A stretch of 64,000 nt of DNA from Takakia lepidozioides. Its lineage: Eukaryota > Streptophyta > Takakiopsida > Takakiales > Takakiaceae. How positions within the stretch are numbered: position 1 is the first letter of the stretch; each line of letters opens with the position of its first letter. The stretch is from positions 4,774,001 to 4,838,000 of the forward strand of contig CM060731.1 of the NCBI GenBank assembly GCA_030704615.1, given 5' to 3'. Positions 1-9,510 of the stretch are shown one piece after another. Under the pieces are notes generated by a model that worked only from the letters and a program-made list of their open reading frames with translations, ran no database searches and was not told the DNA's origin. A program made the translations under genes and the position numbers.

Positions 1-61
1 GGAGTGGCGAGAGTATTGGTCACCTAACTATGTCTCAATCACTAGAGGCACAAGGGCAGCG

Positions 62-577
62 GTGACACCAGCAGCTACACAAACATCTCCAACTACAAGC
101 ACTAGTAGTGGAACAAGTAGTGCCGGCACTTCTGCAGGTGGTACCAGTTCAAAAGGTGCTACTACTCCTCCTGCCACAATTACAACACATGTGCCTAGAT
201 TCAACCCAGTGGTGGAGTTCTTCCAGGAGTTGTGGAGGAACTACCAAGGTGTACGGACAGAGAAGCTGCAAAGTTTGCAAGACTTCCAGCGCAAATCGAG
301 TGAGAGCTTGCGAGAGGCCTACACTCGTATGAGGCGCTTGATAAGTGTGACCCAAGGGGTTACTGAAGCTCAGGCAGTCCAGTTCTGGTATGGAATTTTG
401 GACAAGGAGCTCAAGAGAAGGGTGCGGGATGCAACCCTGTTACAAGCGGCCCAACCCACATTAGCGGATGTGTTTCTGCTGGCTGAGCGGATTGAGCTCA
501 ATATGGTGGAGGAGCGAGTTGTTACCATTGGATTTGGCAAGGACATGCCTGCACGAGGTGCAGCTGCCAGCCAATAG
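62..577 (+). pseudogene. Gag-like capsid region of the methyltransferase-bearing element
   Basis: The 171-codon frame starts with a Ser/Thr/Gly-rich low-complexity stretch (about residues 1-40). A helical region follows with the typical retrotransposon Gag pattern: 'LQSLQDFQRKSSESLREAY' (residues about 68-86), then a 'QAVQFWYGILD' segment and a 'TLADVFLLAERIE' segment. This resembles the retrotrans_gag family, which assembles the virus-like particle in the cytoplasm. The frame stops at 577 shortly before the zinc-knuckle region, which continues in other frames, so Gag is disrupted. The true start may lie upstream; the ATG at 62 is simply the first in frame. Confidence 0.6.
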
Positions 578-708
578 GTACAAGGGACTGCCCAACAGCG
601 TGGTCAGGGGGGCAAGGTTGCCCAACCCAAGTTCCATGGAGCTTACAGGGGACCTCAGGTGCAGAGGCCCGTGGCATCTTTTGCAGGCCAACAGCAACCA
701 GGGGTGAT

Positions 709-1181
709 ATGTTGGACATGTGGAGGACCCCATGTCAAGAGAGATTGGCAGAAGGCCGGCACAAGCACAGCCTGCACAGTTGCAGTGTGGGCATTGTGAC
801 AAGTATGGGCATGGAGATGCCCAGTGTTATGACTTGCACCCTGAGTTGCGCCCAGGCCAGTTCTAAGGGAACAATGGTGACCGGGGGCGAGGTGGTCGGG
901 CACGAGGTGCAGGCCAAGGGCAAGCTCAACATGGCCAAGGACGCGGAGGTCAGGGTGTTGACCAAGACATGGCCAACCGGCTTCAGCAGCTAGAGCAAAG
1001 GCTCGCTGCCATGGCTACAGCTCAGGTGGTACTGGCTCCCAGGCGGGATGGTCCACCTCTTGCTCCTGAGGGAGGAGATGTGGGAGGCATGGGATTCATG
1101 TGCGGAGCAGCACTACCACTAGTGCAGGTGGAGTCTACTACAGCTGTGACTCGAGGAGCAGCACGAGTTCCTGAGCCATGA
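709..1181 (+). pseudogene. Gag nucleocapsid remnant with CCHC zinc knuckles
   Basis: Two knuckle-like motifs appear in different frames. Near 709-750 one reads CWTCGGPHVKRDW; its last ligand is Trp where Cys is expected. At about 782-826 an intact CX2CX4HX4C motif reads CGHCDKYGHGDAQC. A Gly/Arg/Gln-rich stretch follows, then a frame with a coiled-coil-like segment (MANRLQQLEQRLAAM, from 969). Such knuckles bind the element's RNA during packaging. The changes of frame and the lost ligand show decay. Positions are approximate because the frame shifts within the region. Confidence 0.5.
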
Positions 1182-1190
1182 GGTGCAGAG

Positions 1191-1688
1191 GTGGAATTGG
1201 ATCCACAGCGTGGGGAGGCAAGCCGTCGGGCAAGGCTTCCTCAGTCATTCACATTGGCGGAGATAGTGTCGACGCCATCCATGGCACCTAGTTCTCGCCC
1301 GACTGTTACCGAGGCGGAGGTTACTATGCCATTGGGGAGAGCTACACGTGCAGCACTGACACCTGCTACCAAGGCTAGTGCAGCCGGTGTGTTATTGGGG
1401 GCAGCCACCTATGTGTGTCAAGCCCCACTGTTCTCGGCAACCATGATTGCGACGCCGGGGGTAAGACCAGCTGCAGTGTTCAAACTAGCAGCAACACTCT
1501 GCGAGAGTGGGGAGGTCACTTCATCTTCTGCGGAGTTACTGGAAGGTGTAGTGGCAGAGGGATCCTCGGATTTGAGGGTCAAGACTGCCAGGGCTGCGCC
1601 ATGGCAAGCTGCAACTGCCAGATTGACGGAGCTGCCAACTAGGCCAGCCTTTGAGCGCGCCATGGTGACACCTGGAGTTGTCTTGTGA
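1191..1688 (+). pseudogene. Linker between Gag and protease, no recognised domain
   Basis: This 165-codon frame is rich in Ala, Thr, Val and Pro and has no motif I recognise. It sits between the zinc knuckles and the protease and probably encodes the disordered linker of the polyprotein. An overlapping frame (1,415-1,642) also stays open, so the true frame is uncertain. Confidence 0.3.
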
Positions 1689-1712
1689 GACAACCAGGGA
1701 GGCATTTTCACT

Positions 1713-2078
1713 TTGAGTGGACCGGCAGGCAAGAAGTACCGGCCACTGCGGGTCTTGTTGGACTCAGGAGCTCAGCCACTGATGTTGGGCAGAGCTGTTA
1801 TTGCAGATTTGGGCCTCATGGAGGCGGATATGGAGCTTTGTCCTTTCCAGATACAGACATCTCTAGGAGGATCAGAGCAGGCTCGGGGCATGACACGGCG
1901 TGAGTTGGCCATTGGACTACAACCAGATCATCCTGTAGATGGCTCAATGATGCGAGCCAAGGCCATTGTGACAGACGCGGTCTCTTACAATGTCCTTGTT
2001 GGTGGGGCAGTGTTATATCCCATGGGCTTCACCCTTGACTTTTGGGAGGAGTCAGCATCCTACAGGCCTGGATGGTAG
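1713..2078 (+). pseudogene. Retropepsin-like aspartic protease domain
   Basis: The segment RVLLDSGAQPLMLGRAV holds the D-S-G active-site signature of pepsin-fold retroviral-type proteases, preceded by hydrophobic residues as expected. The second half contains the second hydrophobic strand (SYNVLVGGAVLYPMGF). In a working element this enzyme would cleave the Gag-Pol polyprotein. The flanking frames are shifted relative to this one, so it is a piece of a broken polyprotein. The order Gag, knuckle, protease is the usual Ty3/gypsy order. Confidence 0.6.
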
Positions 2079-2108
2079 TAAGGGGTTGGTCATCGTGCAC
2101 AGCTCCCT

Positions 2109-2981
2109 GTGACATTCATTGGGGGTATTGCGGCTGCCCAGCGGGGCAAGATGCCAACACTAGCCGCCTTTACAGCTGCAGTTAGTTGGCCTGGAGAGTT
2201 GCTGGAAGGCAATGCCCATGCAGAGGATGTGCCACCTCCAGCAGAGCAAGATGACATGCATGGTATGGCGGAGTTGCCTGCCATGGTTGCTCACACTCCA
2301 TTATGGGGTACAAGCAAGGATTTGCAGCAGGCTGCTGATGGACGGGTACAACAAGCCTGGGTAGAGGCCTTCGTACTGTCAGGAGAAGAGGAGAATGCGG
2401 TGATTGCACCAGGACCACCTCAGTTGTCGCCATTGGACACCACACCTCTTGTGTGGCAATGCCCGAATGAAGGCATATGCCTTCTGGACTTGTTTGGCGG
2501 GATCAGCAGTGGATTGGCTGCAGTAATGCAGGCAAGTGTATGAGTTTGACGTTACCTGTATGTGGAGAGGGATGAGACTGCACGATGCGTCTCACTGCGC
2601 CATGTTGCTCAGTTGGTACAGCAGTACCCTGATTTGTTGCCAGTGTCTGCAGTTCGTGGATACCAACAAACCTTGCCAGCAGACATTTCGTTGCTGGGGG
2701 CGCAGGATTTGGAGCGGGTTGGCTCCATTGATCTGGTAGTGGCAGGTTGGCATTCATCAGCCGGGCATGGCAATGGATTGCAAGACTCAAGGACGGGTCT
2801 GTTTTGGGAGATGATGCGGATTATGCGCCACTTGCAGCTTCATCAAGCTGTATCTCCAGCATACATCTTGGAGAATGTGCCACTGATGGGTGATTCTCGG
2901 GCCAGGGTGATGGCCAGTGTGCATCAAGTCCGGTCGTGGCTTGGATCAGCAGTGTTGCTGGATGCAGCTACAGCAGCATAG
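2109..2981 (+). pseudogene. C5 cytosine DNA methyltransferase-like domain, catalytic motif lost, truncated
   Basis: Two frames joined by a shift at about 2,540 give a C5-MTase N-terminal half. Motif I, the SAM-binding loop, reads LLDLFGGISSGLAA (about 2,479-2,520). The next strand reads RYLYVERDETARCVS (about 2,553-2,597), with the acidic residue expected to contact SAM ribose. Where motif IV should read GxPCQGxSxAG, the sequence is GWHSSAGHGNG (about 2,742-2,774). The Pro-Cys-Gln stretch is absent, as after a roughly 12-base in-frame deletion, so the catalytic Cys is missing. Motif VI is present as LENVP (about 2,867-2,881). Homology ends at VLLDAA (about 2,970), so motifs VIII-X and the target-recognition domain are absent. 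The domain lies directly after a retropepsin, so it is element cargo and not a host DNMT. Confidence 0.65.
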
Positions 2982-3060
2982 CTACGGCGTGAGCTCAGCC
3001 CCGTGAGCCTGGGAGCTGAGCTCACGTTGTAGCTGCAAAGCGTGAGTTGAGCTCACGCTT
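2981..3060. repeat. Two adjacent hairpins with shared GTGAGCTCA/CTCACG motif
   Basis: Arms at 2,981-2,999 and 3,015-3,033 pair over 17 of 19 bases around a 15-base loop. A second hairpin at 3,038-3,060 has a perfect 9-bp stem (AAGCGTGAG / CTCACGCTT) and a 5-base loop. Another GCGTGAG copy follows at about 3,067. The cluster begins exactly where methyltransferase homology ends, so it marks a deletion or insertion junction. Confidence 0.6.
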
Positions 3061-3450
3061 CAAGGAAGCGTGAGCGGCACAAATCTGCTGGAGAAGCAGG
3101 TCCTATAGGCGAGGATTGCAAGAAGAGGGCCTATTACCGTGGACAAAACAAAGGGGGCCACCATGCACCATGTCTGCAATGCCTGCACAAAAAGAGGAAT
3201 ATGAAAATATGGCAGAATTGAGCTCAGAATGATTGACACACTTTATTTCAATTCACAAATAGACGCTTACAATGAATGACATGTGCATTTGCCCTGGTTC
3301 CGTGAACTAAATGTATGTGTTTGTCCTAAATGCAAAGTCTTCACACGGTAACCTGGAAACCAGCATGGGAAGCGGGCATGGCTCGTATGTGTTCAAGAGA
3401 ATTTTGCGGAGCCCTACGTGAGGTGTCCCGCTGCAGAAGGGTGATGACTT
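3061..3450. other. No gene recognised between the methyltransferase remnant and element A
   Basis: Short frames only. An open frame at 3,330-3,563 runs across the start of element A and shows no motif. I see no RNA gene or promoter here. Confidence 0.5.
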
Positions 3451-4275
3451 TCTTAGAGGACTGTCTGGGACTTAGACACTTATACGGGATCTGTAGGGTA
3501 CCCTTAATTTTTGCACAGACTGAGACCAACAGGAGCCTTAGGGGTGGCAACAGCGCACTTTAGAAGGGGATTACACAGCCAGTCACAGCCAACACAGCCC
3601 GACACAGCCCATCACAGCCAATACAGCCCGTCACAGCCGACACAGACACACAGCGAGTAACAGCCCGACACAGCCAACACAGCCCGTCACAGCCGTCACA
3701 GCCACACAGCCAAACACAGTCGCACAGCCAGTCACAGCTTGACACAGCTGTCACGACCATAGGGAAAGGATAGCAGGACAGGGAACGACTGTGGGGAACA
3801 ACATCTGCGAAGGGAACATGTTAGTTCACGGACGACGGTTAGTGAGGGAAGCGGTTAAGAACAACGGGTAGGAAGATAAGAGGAGGAGCAGGCACTACAG
3901 GGGGGACTTCTTGGTCATGCATGAGAGGGGATCGGGCGGAGAGCAAGAACGGAAGCAAAGATGGAGAGCACGGTGAAGGAGGAGAGATGATTAGTAGATG
4001 CTTGTTATATGCAAAGCTTTAGTGATATTGTAGAGCAGATTAGAGACACAATGGCTTCGGCCTGATACCTGATAAATCATAATCTGATACTTATACGATA
4101 CAATCACACTGTGTAGAGAGATCTGAGTGAAGCTGTGGAATGAATGGATGAGTTGATGGAATCCGATAGATTGATGAAGCAAACTGATACTTAATTAACA
4201 ATGGTAAGGTAGCTAACATGAATGCGGAAAGGGAAACAAATAGGAAACACCCCCATGATACACTAGTTGTAGGTC
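3451..4275 (+). repeat. LTR/leader region of element A
   Basis: The region matches the leader of copy B on the other strand, starting with TCTTAGAGGACTG where B has TGTTAGAGGACTG. A TG-initiated LTR start is therefore likely, and A has lost the G. The exact LTR end and primer-binding site cannot be placed, because neither copy has a visible 3' LTR for comparison. The region contains the minisatellite at 3,575-3,755 and no coding frame of note. Confidence 0.6.
3575..3755. repeat. CACAGCC-rich minisatellite inside the LTR/leader of element A
   Basis: Irregular tandem units of roughly 8-18 bp built on CACAGCC with GTCA/AACA/CGA spacers. The equivalent block in copy B (18,288-18,527, complementary strand) is longer, so the array has changed copy number since the two insertions diverged. 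Confidence 0.8.
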
Positions 4276-4971
4276 ATGACTGATTGTTCTGAGCGGGCTG
4301 AGTACTTAGAGATTTCCAACTCTTCTATCTTGGAGTTTCCGCCTCGGATAGCGAAGGGATGGGTGAGTAAAAGCCGCGCGACATTTGGCGACCATACTGG
4401 GGAACTAAGTCATGAACAACCAGATGTGACAGGCATCTGGTGGGATCATGGTGGTTGGACCATTAAAGAATTTGAAGTGAATCAATTCCCTGTGGAACGA
4501 AGGAAGAAAGATTGTCCAAACAATTCTTTCAAAGGTTCTTGGAATTGCCAGACGGTTTGTAAAGAAAATATTCTTAAGCGAGTGCATGATGCTGATCCGG
4601 AATGGGGTCTGGAGAAAGGAGTGATAAAGATTTATCAGGTAGCCTGTAGAGGAAGAGCACGTTGGTTACCAACGTTGGTTTATGTGATAACATTGCTATC
4701 CATTAAGCGAGTAGAGTTTGAAGGCTGGGAAGAAAGAAAGGTGAATGTTTATACTCATATGCATGAAGAGCTTGTACTGGTAAAGAATTGGATTCCAAAG
4801 GATATTTTGTGGATCAAACTCACAACAAGAACAGCTTTTCAGACTTGTTTGCCATATGGTTATATGGTAACGGAGACTTCAAGTATAACCAAGGGTGCAT
4901 TGAAGCTTGAAAGAAACCCAGGCATATACGAGAGATATTACAGAAGAGAGTTTTGGTTATTGCCACATTAA
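4276..4971 (+). CDS. Pre-gag ORF of element A, 231 residues, unknown function
   Basis: The protein begins MTDCSERAEYLEISN and ends FWLLPH. It has no motif I recognise: no signal peptide, clear membrane segment or zinc ligand cluster. It is moderately rich in Trp and aromatic residues (GIWWDHGGWTIKEFEVN, around residue 55) and contains basic clusters. Copy B (17,058-17,753) encodes an almost identical protein of exactly the same length. The frame therefore stayed open in both copies, although gag and pol in A are broken. It lies between the leader and gag, on the gag strand, with the gag ATG 21 bases after the stop. Ty3/gypsy elements do not normally have an ORF here, so this is an additional ORF of the family. 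Function unknown. Confidence 0.65.
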   Translation: MTDCSERAEYLEISNSSILEFPPRIAKGWVSKSRATFGDHTGELSHEQPDVTGIWWDHGGWTIKEFEVNQFPVERRKKDCPNNSFKGSWNCQTVCKENILKRVHDADPEWGLEKGVIKIYQVACRGRARWLPTLVYVITLLSIKRVEFEGWEERKVNVYTHMHEELVLVKNWIPKDILWIKLTTRTAFQTCLPYGYMVTETSSITKGALKLERNPGIYERYYRREFWLLPH

Positions 4972-4992
4972 AAGAAATGAAAGACATGGGAC

Positions 4993-6691
4993 ATGAGTGA
5001 TGAAGAGAAGATAGACGCCAGAGATATTCAGTAAAAAGAGAAAGCTATCTGAAAGCTAATTATCCATATCTTTGGGAGAGAGGAATAGACATAGGGGAAT
5101 CATCTGGACCTCTCACACCATTAAGATCAAAGAGTACATCACCCATACCGGAAGAACTAGAGTTGGATACCACTCCTTCTGTTTCTTTGCAAGAAAGATT
5201 AAGGGAATTGGTACGAGAAGAAGATCAATCACGAGGTGAAAGATCTGAGGTACATCCCTGGATAAAAGATTTGACAGAAATCTTTGATAAGAGTTGGCAT
5301 GGAACACCAAAAGCAGGAACTCCAGTTTCTGAAGCGGAAGGTGAAGAAGGAGGAGAGAATGTGGTAGAGCCAACGGAGAGTTCAGACTCTCCAACATCAT
5401 TGCAGTTGAGTTACATGAGTGAAGAAGAAACCCAAGGACAGAACTTGGAGGATGAAAACAGGGAGAAGAAATTGGAAGAGTATGAAGAAGTAGACCCAAC
5501 AGCTGAGGTTGAGACTACAACCAGGACATCCCAACCCGTTGGACCTGGATCAAGTGGAGCACTTGGATCACAGGCCAACGAAGGTGTCGGCTCAGGGGGA
5601 TCAGGCGGGCTGCCTGGATCTGGCTCTGGGGGACAGGGAGTGTGGGAAGTAGTGCAACTGAAGCTGGGAATACTGTGTGAATATCGTGGGGCCAGTAGCA
5701 GGGAGTGCTCAAGGGCCACCATTTGGTGGAAGATCCACCACAAAAACAACAGGTCCAGAAGGACCAGCACCAGCAAGGGTGCCAGCACCTGTCAGTGGGC
5801 AAAAGGTAGGGCCACAGATGGCGTTACAACCAACACGGGCAAAACCACCCTTTCCAATATATTCAGGAAAAGGGGATCCCGATGTACACATTAGCCAATT
5901 TGAGCACATGTGTATAGTGAACAATGAGAATGGCGATGATGCCAAGATGAGATTGTTTCCTTGTTCACTTATAAAGAAAGCAAGTGAATGGTATGCAAGA
6001 TTCCCTGATAATCATTTCCTAACCTGGAATGGCTTGAATACAGCATTTCGAAATAGGTTCAGGACAAGTAAAACTGAGGATGAAGTGTATGGAAGTTTAC
6101 AACAGTTAAAGCAAAAGAAGCATGAAACTGTTGAGGAGTATATGGAAAAAGATGGAATTGATGATGAAAAAGCTGGCTGCAGTATCAGCACCCGGGTTAC
6201 AGAAGACTTGGTTTGTGAGTGGACTAAGACCAGAGTTGCAAAAGAAAATGGATATGTTATCCCATAATACAGTGGAGGAGGCATTTGAAACTGCAAACAG
6301 AATTGAGCAATTGGGAATGCTCAGGAGAGAGAAAAGGGATGATGAGGACTCTGAGGATGAGACAGATGAAGAAGAAGAGCAAGAACTAAAAAGGAAGAGT
6401 AAGAGAAAGGAGAAGCTGAAGAGGGATAACTATGAAAAAAGATTGGAAGAAATCTTGAAGAATTATGCCACAGAGGCTGCAACACATTGGAGGAAGGGTG
6501 TTTGGTGTGCAAAGTGCCAGAATGAAGGCCATACCACCACAGAATGCCACATGAAGGAGAAACACTGTACTATCTATAAAATGGATAACCATTCTACTGA
6601 GAATTGTTACTACAACAGAAGGACAGCTGCAAGAGAACCTAGGCAAGTAAGGGTGCATCAGGTGCAGCCCCAGCCAAGAAGAAAACAATGA
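4993..6691 (+). pseudogene. gag of element A, frameshifted
   Basis: Starts at ATG 4,993, but the frame meets a stop within about 13 codons and continues in other frames (5,163-5,894; 5,677-6,267; 6,122-6,691). The parts match the B gag: an acidic Glu/Ser-rich N-terminus, a Gly/Ser linker, the Gag core (FPIYSGKGDPDVHISQFE, then FRTSKTEDEVYGSLQQLK), a charged coiled-coil-like stretch, and two CX2CX4HX4C knuckles (CAKCQNEGHTTTEC and CTIYKMDNHSTENC). In the second knuckle one Cys has become Tyr, whereas B has CTICKMDNHSTENC. The element would package RNA with these knuckles; this copy cannot make intact Gag. Confidence 0.75.
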
Positions 6692-9008
6692 TCAGGACCA
6701 CTATGGTAGGTCTGGTGGTTATAACAATGGCATGGAAGGGAGAGGTAATTCAAGAGGGAATTACCAAGGAAATTCCAGAGGCAACTATCAGGGTAATCCA
6801 AGGGGGAATTACCAGCCCGGGAATCAGGATTATAGAAATAATCCAAGAACAGACCAAGGGCGAGGACCCCAATGGTGAAGAACTATGTTACTATTGTAAT
6901 CAGCCAGGACATCGCAGGGCAGCCTGTTCATTCTGGATAAGACACCAGAATGAGATGAGAGCTCCTGTGAATGAGGGCCCAGTGGTGGCAGCTCACATGG
7001 TTAGGCCATGTGTTTGTACCAGAAGTAAGTACAATGATAGTAACAAGAAGAAAAGCCAAACTAATACCTCCAGTAGTAGAGGAAAAGATGATAATGAAGG
7101 TGGCAATGATATGCCTGAAGATGAAGAGACTTGGAAAGATGAGAAGAAACTGCACAAGGAAGTGGCAGATACTATAAGGGAAATGCAAAAGAGTACTGAT
7201 ATTCCTGTGGCAGATTCCTCTGATTCTGATGGAGAAGAAGAAGGGAGTGAGGAAGAAAAGGAAGAAAGAAGATGCAGACATGCAAAAATAATGAAGAGAC
7301 TTTGGCTGGCTGAAGTAATATGCCAGACCAAAGCAGAAATTACCATTGGACAGCTATTAGCTGTGTGGCACCTTATTGTAGGCACAGGCTGTATCAAGCA
7401 ATCAATCGAATTGCCAGGAGACAGGAAACACAGACCTGAACAGCAAGGTGACCAGTTATATGTGAAGCCGGAAGGGCGAGAAACAGTCATGGACTTTGAT
7501 GATTCTATGCAAGTAATCCAATTGAGAATTGGAAACACAGAACTAACTGATGTACTGATAGATGAGGTTCTGGGTAAGTAGTAAATATCATGACAGACCA
7601 ATTAAGGAAGAAGTTGGTCTAAGTAACATGAAACCAGCCCCATTTACAGTAACAATGGCAGATCAAAGAAGTGTACAGCCATTGGGATTAATAAGAGGAG
7701 TTAAGATACAGATACAGAAGATGATCTTTATGATCACAGTAACTGTGTTGAAAATGGATGAAGTCATGGAGGCTTACTCCTTATTATTGGACGGTTGTGG
7801 CTGAAACAGGCCAGGGTATTCCATGACTGGAATTCTCAGTTACTAACCGTGCATAATGGGATACACGAGATACAAATTACCACAAAGGAAATCTAGTAGA
7901 TTACCTGCTACAAGAAGACCTCGAGGAGTCAGAGAGTATGACTGGAAAGGAGGACTGGATGAGGAGCAGGAAGCTACCCTATTTGCTGCACACCCAGAGT
8001 GGGAGCAGGTTGCAGAGATGCGACGGAAAGCCTAAGTTTGTTGAGAGGTATCTGCTGTGGTGTAGTGACAGCAACACCAACTGAAGAGGAAACCAGCATT
8101 TACCATCACATTTCTATGAAGAAAGAGAAGGAGAAATAGGAAATCCTAGAGAACCAGCCACTGTGAGCTTACAGGATGAAGTGGTGACTGGTTGGACAAT
8201 CACAACTGATGAGCAAGTGAGGGAAGTGAATGTGGGAACTAAAGAGGGGAACCGAGGATGGTGAATGTAGGAGCTGATTTGGAGCCAGAATTCTTGGAAG
8301 AAGCTAAGAGTTTGTTCATCAAATACAGAGATGTATTTGCTTGGAGCTATGAGGATCTAAAAGGGATACCACCTGAAATTTGTCAGCATAAGATTGAACT
8401 GGAACCAGGGTCAGTACCATCAAGCAGGCGACGGTACAGAATGAATCCCAACTACGCACAGAAGGTTGGAGAAGAGATTAAGAAGTGGCTGAGGCTAAGT
8501 TTTAATACCCATAGAGTATACAACTTGGTTGTCACCCATTGTGTATAGTTCCCAGAAGAATGGTAAACTAAGAGTATGTGTGAACTACAAGAAGCTGAAT
8601 GCTTGTACGAAGAAGAATCCTTTCCCTTTGCCATTCACAGAAGCAGTATTGGACACTGTGGCAGGCCAGAGATGTACTCATTCATGGATGGGTTCAGTGG
8701 TTATAATCAAGTGCAAGTTGCAGAAGAAGATAGGCAGAGGAAAGACAGCTTTCATCACAGACTGGGGGCTTATGCATACAAAGTCATGCCCTTTGGACTT
8801 TGTAATGCACCAGCAACCTTTCAGAGAGTAATAAGTGAATCTTTTCATGAGTATCTGGATGATTTCATGCAGGTGTTCTTGGATGATTTCAGTGTGTACA
8901 ACCTAGAATGAGCACTTGCATAAATTGGAGTTATGTCTGGCCAGATGCAGGATGAGAGGTCTGGGCTTGAATCCAGAGAAGTGTACTTTCTGTGTGAACT
9001 CAGGGGTG
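6692..9008 (+). pseudogene. pro-RT region of element A, frameshifted and cut by the gap
   Basis: A third knuckle (CYYCNQPGHRRAAC, about 6,886-6,927) is followed by an acidic linker. The protease region (VLIDEVLGK at about 7,560) lacks the DGGSG active-site loop that copy B keeps. RT follows in fragments: FAWSYEDLKGIPPE (8,258-8,548), NGKLRVCVNYKKLNA, FSGYNQVQV, PFGLCNAPATFQR and the catalytic FLDDF (about 8,877-8,891). The 'DWG / AYAYKVMPFG' junction at about 8,765 is frameshifted in the same way as in B. The sequence ends in Ns just after CTFCVNSG. This copy cannot encode a working polymerase. Confidence 0.8.
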
Positions 9009-9508
9009 NNNNNNNNNNNNNNNNNNNNNNNNNNNNNNNNNNNNNNNNNNNNNNNNNNNNNNNNNNNNNNNNNNNNNNNNNNNNNNNNNNNNNNNNNNNN
9101 NNNNNNNNNNNNNNNNNNNNNNNNNNNNNNNNNNNNNNNNNNNNNNNNNNNNNNNNNNNNNNNNNNNNNNNNNNNNNNNNNNNNNNNNNNNNNNNNNNNN
9201 NNNNNNNNNNNNNNNNNNNNNNNNNNNNNNNNNNNNNNNNNNNNNNNNNNNNNNNNNNNNNNNNNNNNNNNNNNNNNNNNNNNNNNNNNNNNNNNNNNNN
9301 NNNNNNNNNNNNNNNNNNNNNNNNNNNNNNNNNNNNNNNNNNNNNNNNNNNNNNNNNNNNNNNNNNNNNNNNNNNNNNNNNNNNNNNNNNNNNNNNNNNN
9401 NNNNNNNNNNNNNNNNNNNNNNNNNNNNNNNNNNNNNNNNNNNNNNNNNNNNNNNNNNNNNNNNNNNNNNNNNNNNNNNNNNNNNNNNNNNNNNNNNNNN
9501 NNNNNNNN
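9009..9508. other. Assembly gap (500 Ns)
   Basis: A run of exactly 500 Ns, a typical placeholder length. It sits between the truncated end of copy A and unrelated sequence, so the join is a scaffolding estimate. Nothing can be annotated inside it. Confidence 1.
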
Positions 9509-9510
9509 AG

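Larger units (their letters stand above)
1..2981 (+). mobile_element. Degenerate Ty3-like retroelement with captured C5 DNA methyltransferase domain
   Basis: Reading left to right on the + strand, the segment encodes a Gag-like helical domain, CCHC zinc-knuckle remnants, a retropepsin-like aspartic protease, and then a C5 cytosine methyltransferase-like domain where reverse transcriptase would normally follow. No RT, RNase H or integrase is visible before copy A of another element starts at 3,451. The frame changes several times (about 580, 1,180, 1,690, 2,080 and 2,540), so this copy is dead. The left end lies outside the window and no LTR is seen. Cytosine methyltransferases captured by retrotransposons have been reported in dinoflagellates and in the charophyte Klebsormidium (from memory), which fits this arrangement. 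The right end is a truncation at a hairpin cluster. Confidence 0.65.
3451..9008 (+). mobile_element. Ty3/gypsy LTR retrotransposon copy A, truncated by assembly gap
   Basis: The copy aligns along its length with the reverse complement of copy B (11,830-18,647). The shared parts are the start of the LTR-like leader, an internal minisatellite, a 231-codon pre-gag ORF, gag with three zinc knuckles, protease and reverse transcriptase. It runs off into 500 Ns inside the RT/RNase H connection, so its 3' half is not seen. Compared with B it is more degraded: gag is split by frameshifts near 5,031, 5,690 and 6,150, and the protease active-site loop is damaged at about 7,560. Element family: Ty3/gypsy, judged from the Pro-RT order and the RT motifs. 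Confidence 0.85.

Noticed and set aside
3560-3760. Cys/Trp-rich small protein on the minus strand
   Set aside because: The pattern is a direct translation of the CACAGCC minisatellite; the same happens at 18,377-18,658 in element B.
4276-4971. Envelope-like protein for the pre-gag ORF
   Set aside because: It has no signal peptide or membrane anchor, and its position before gag does not fit an envelope gene.
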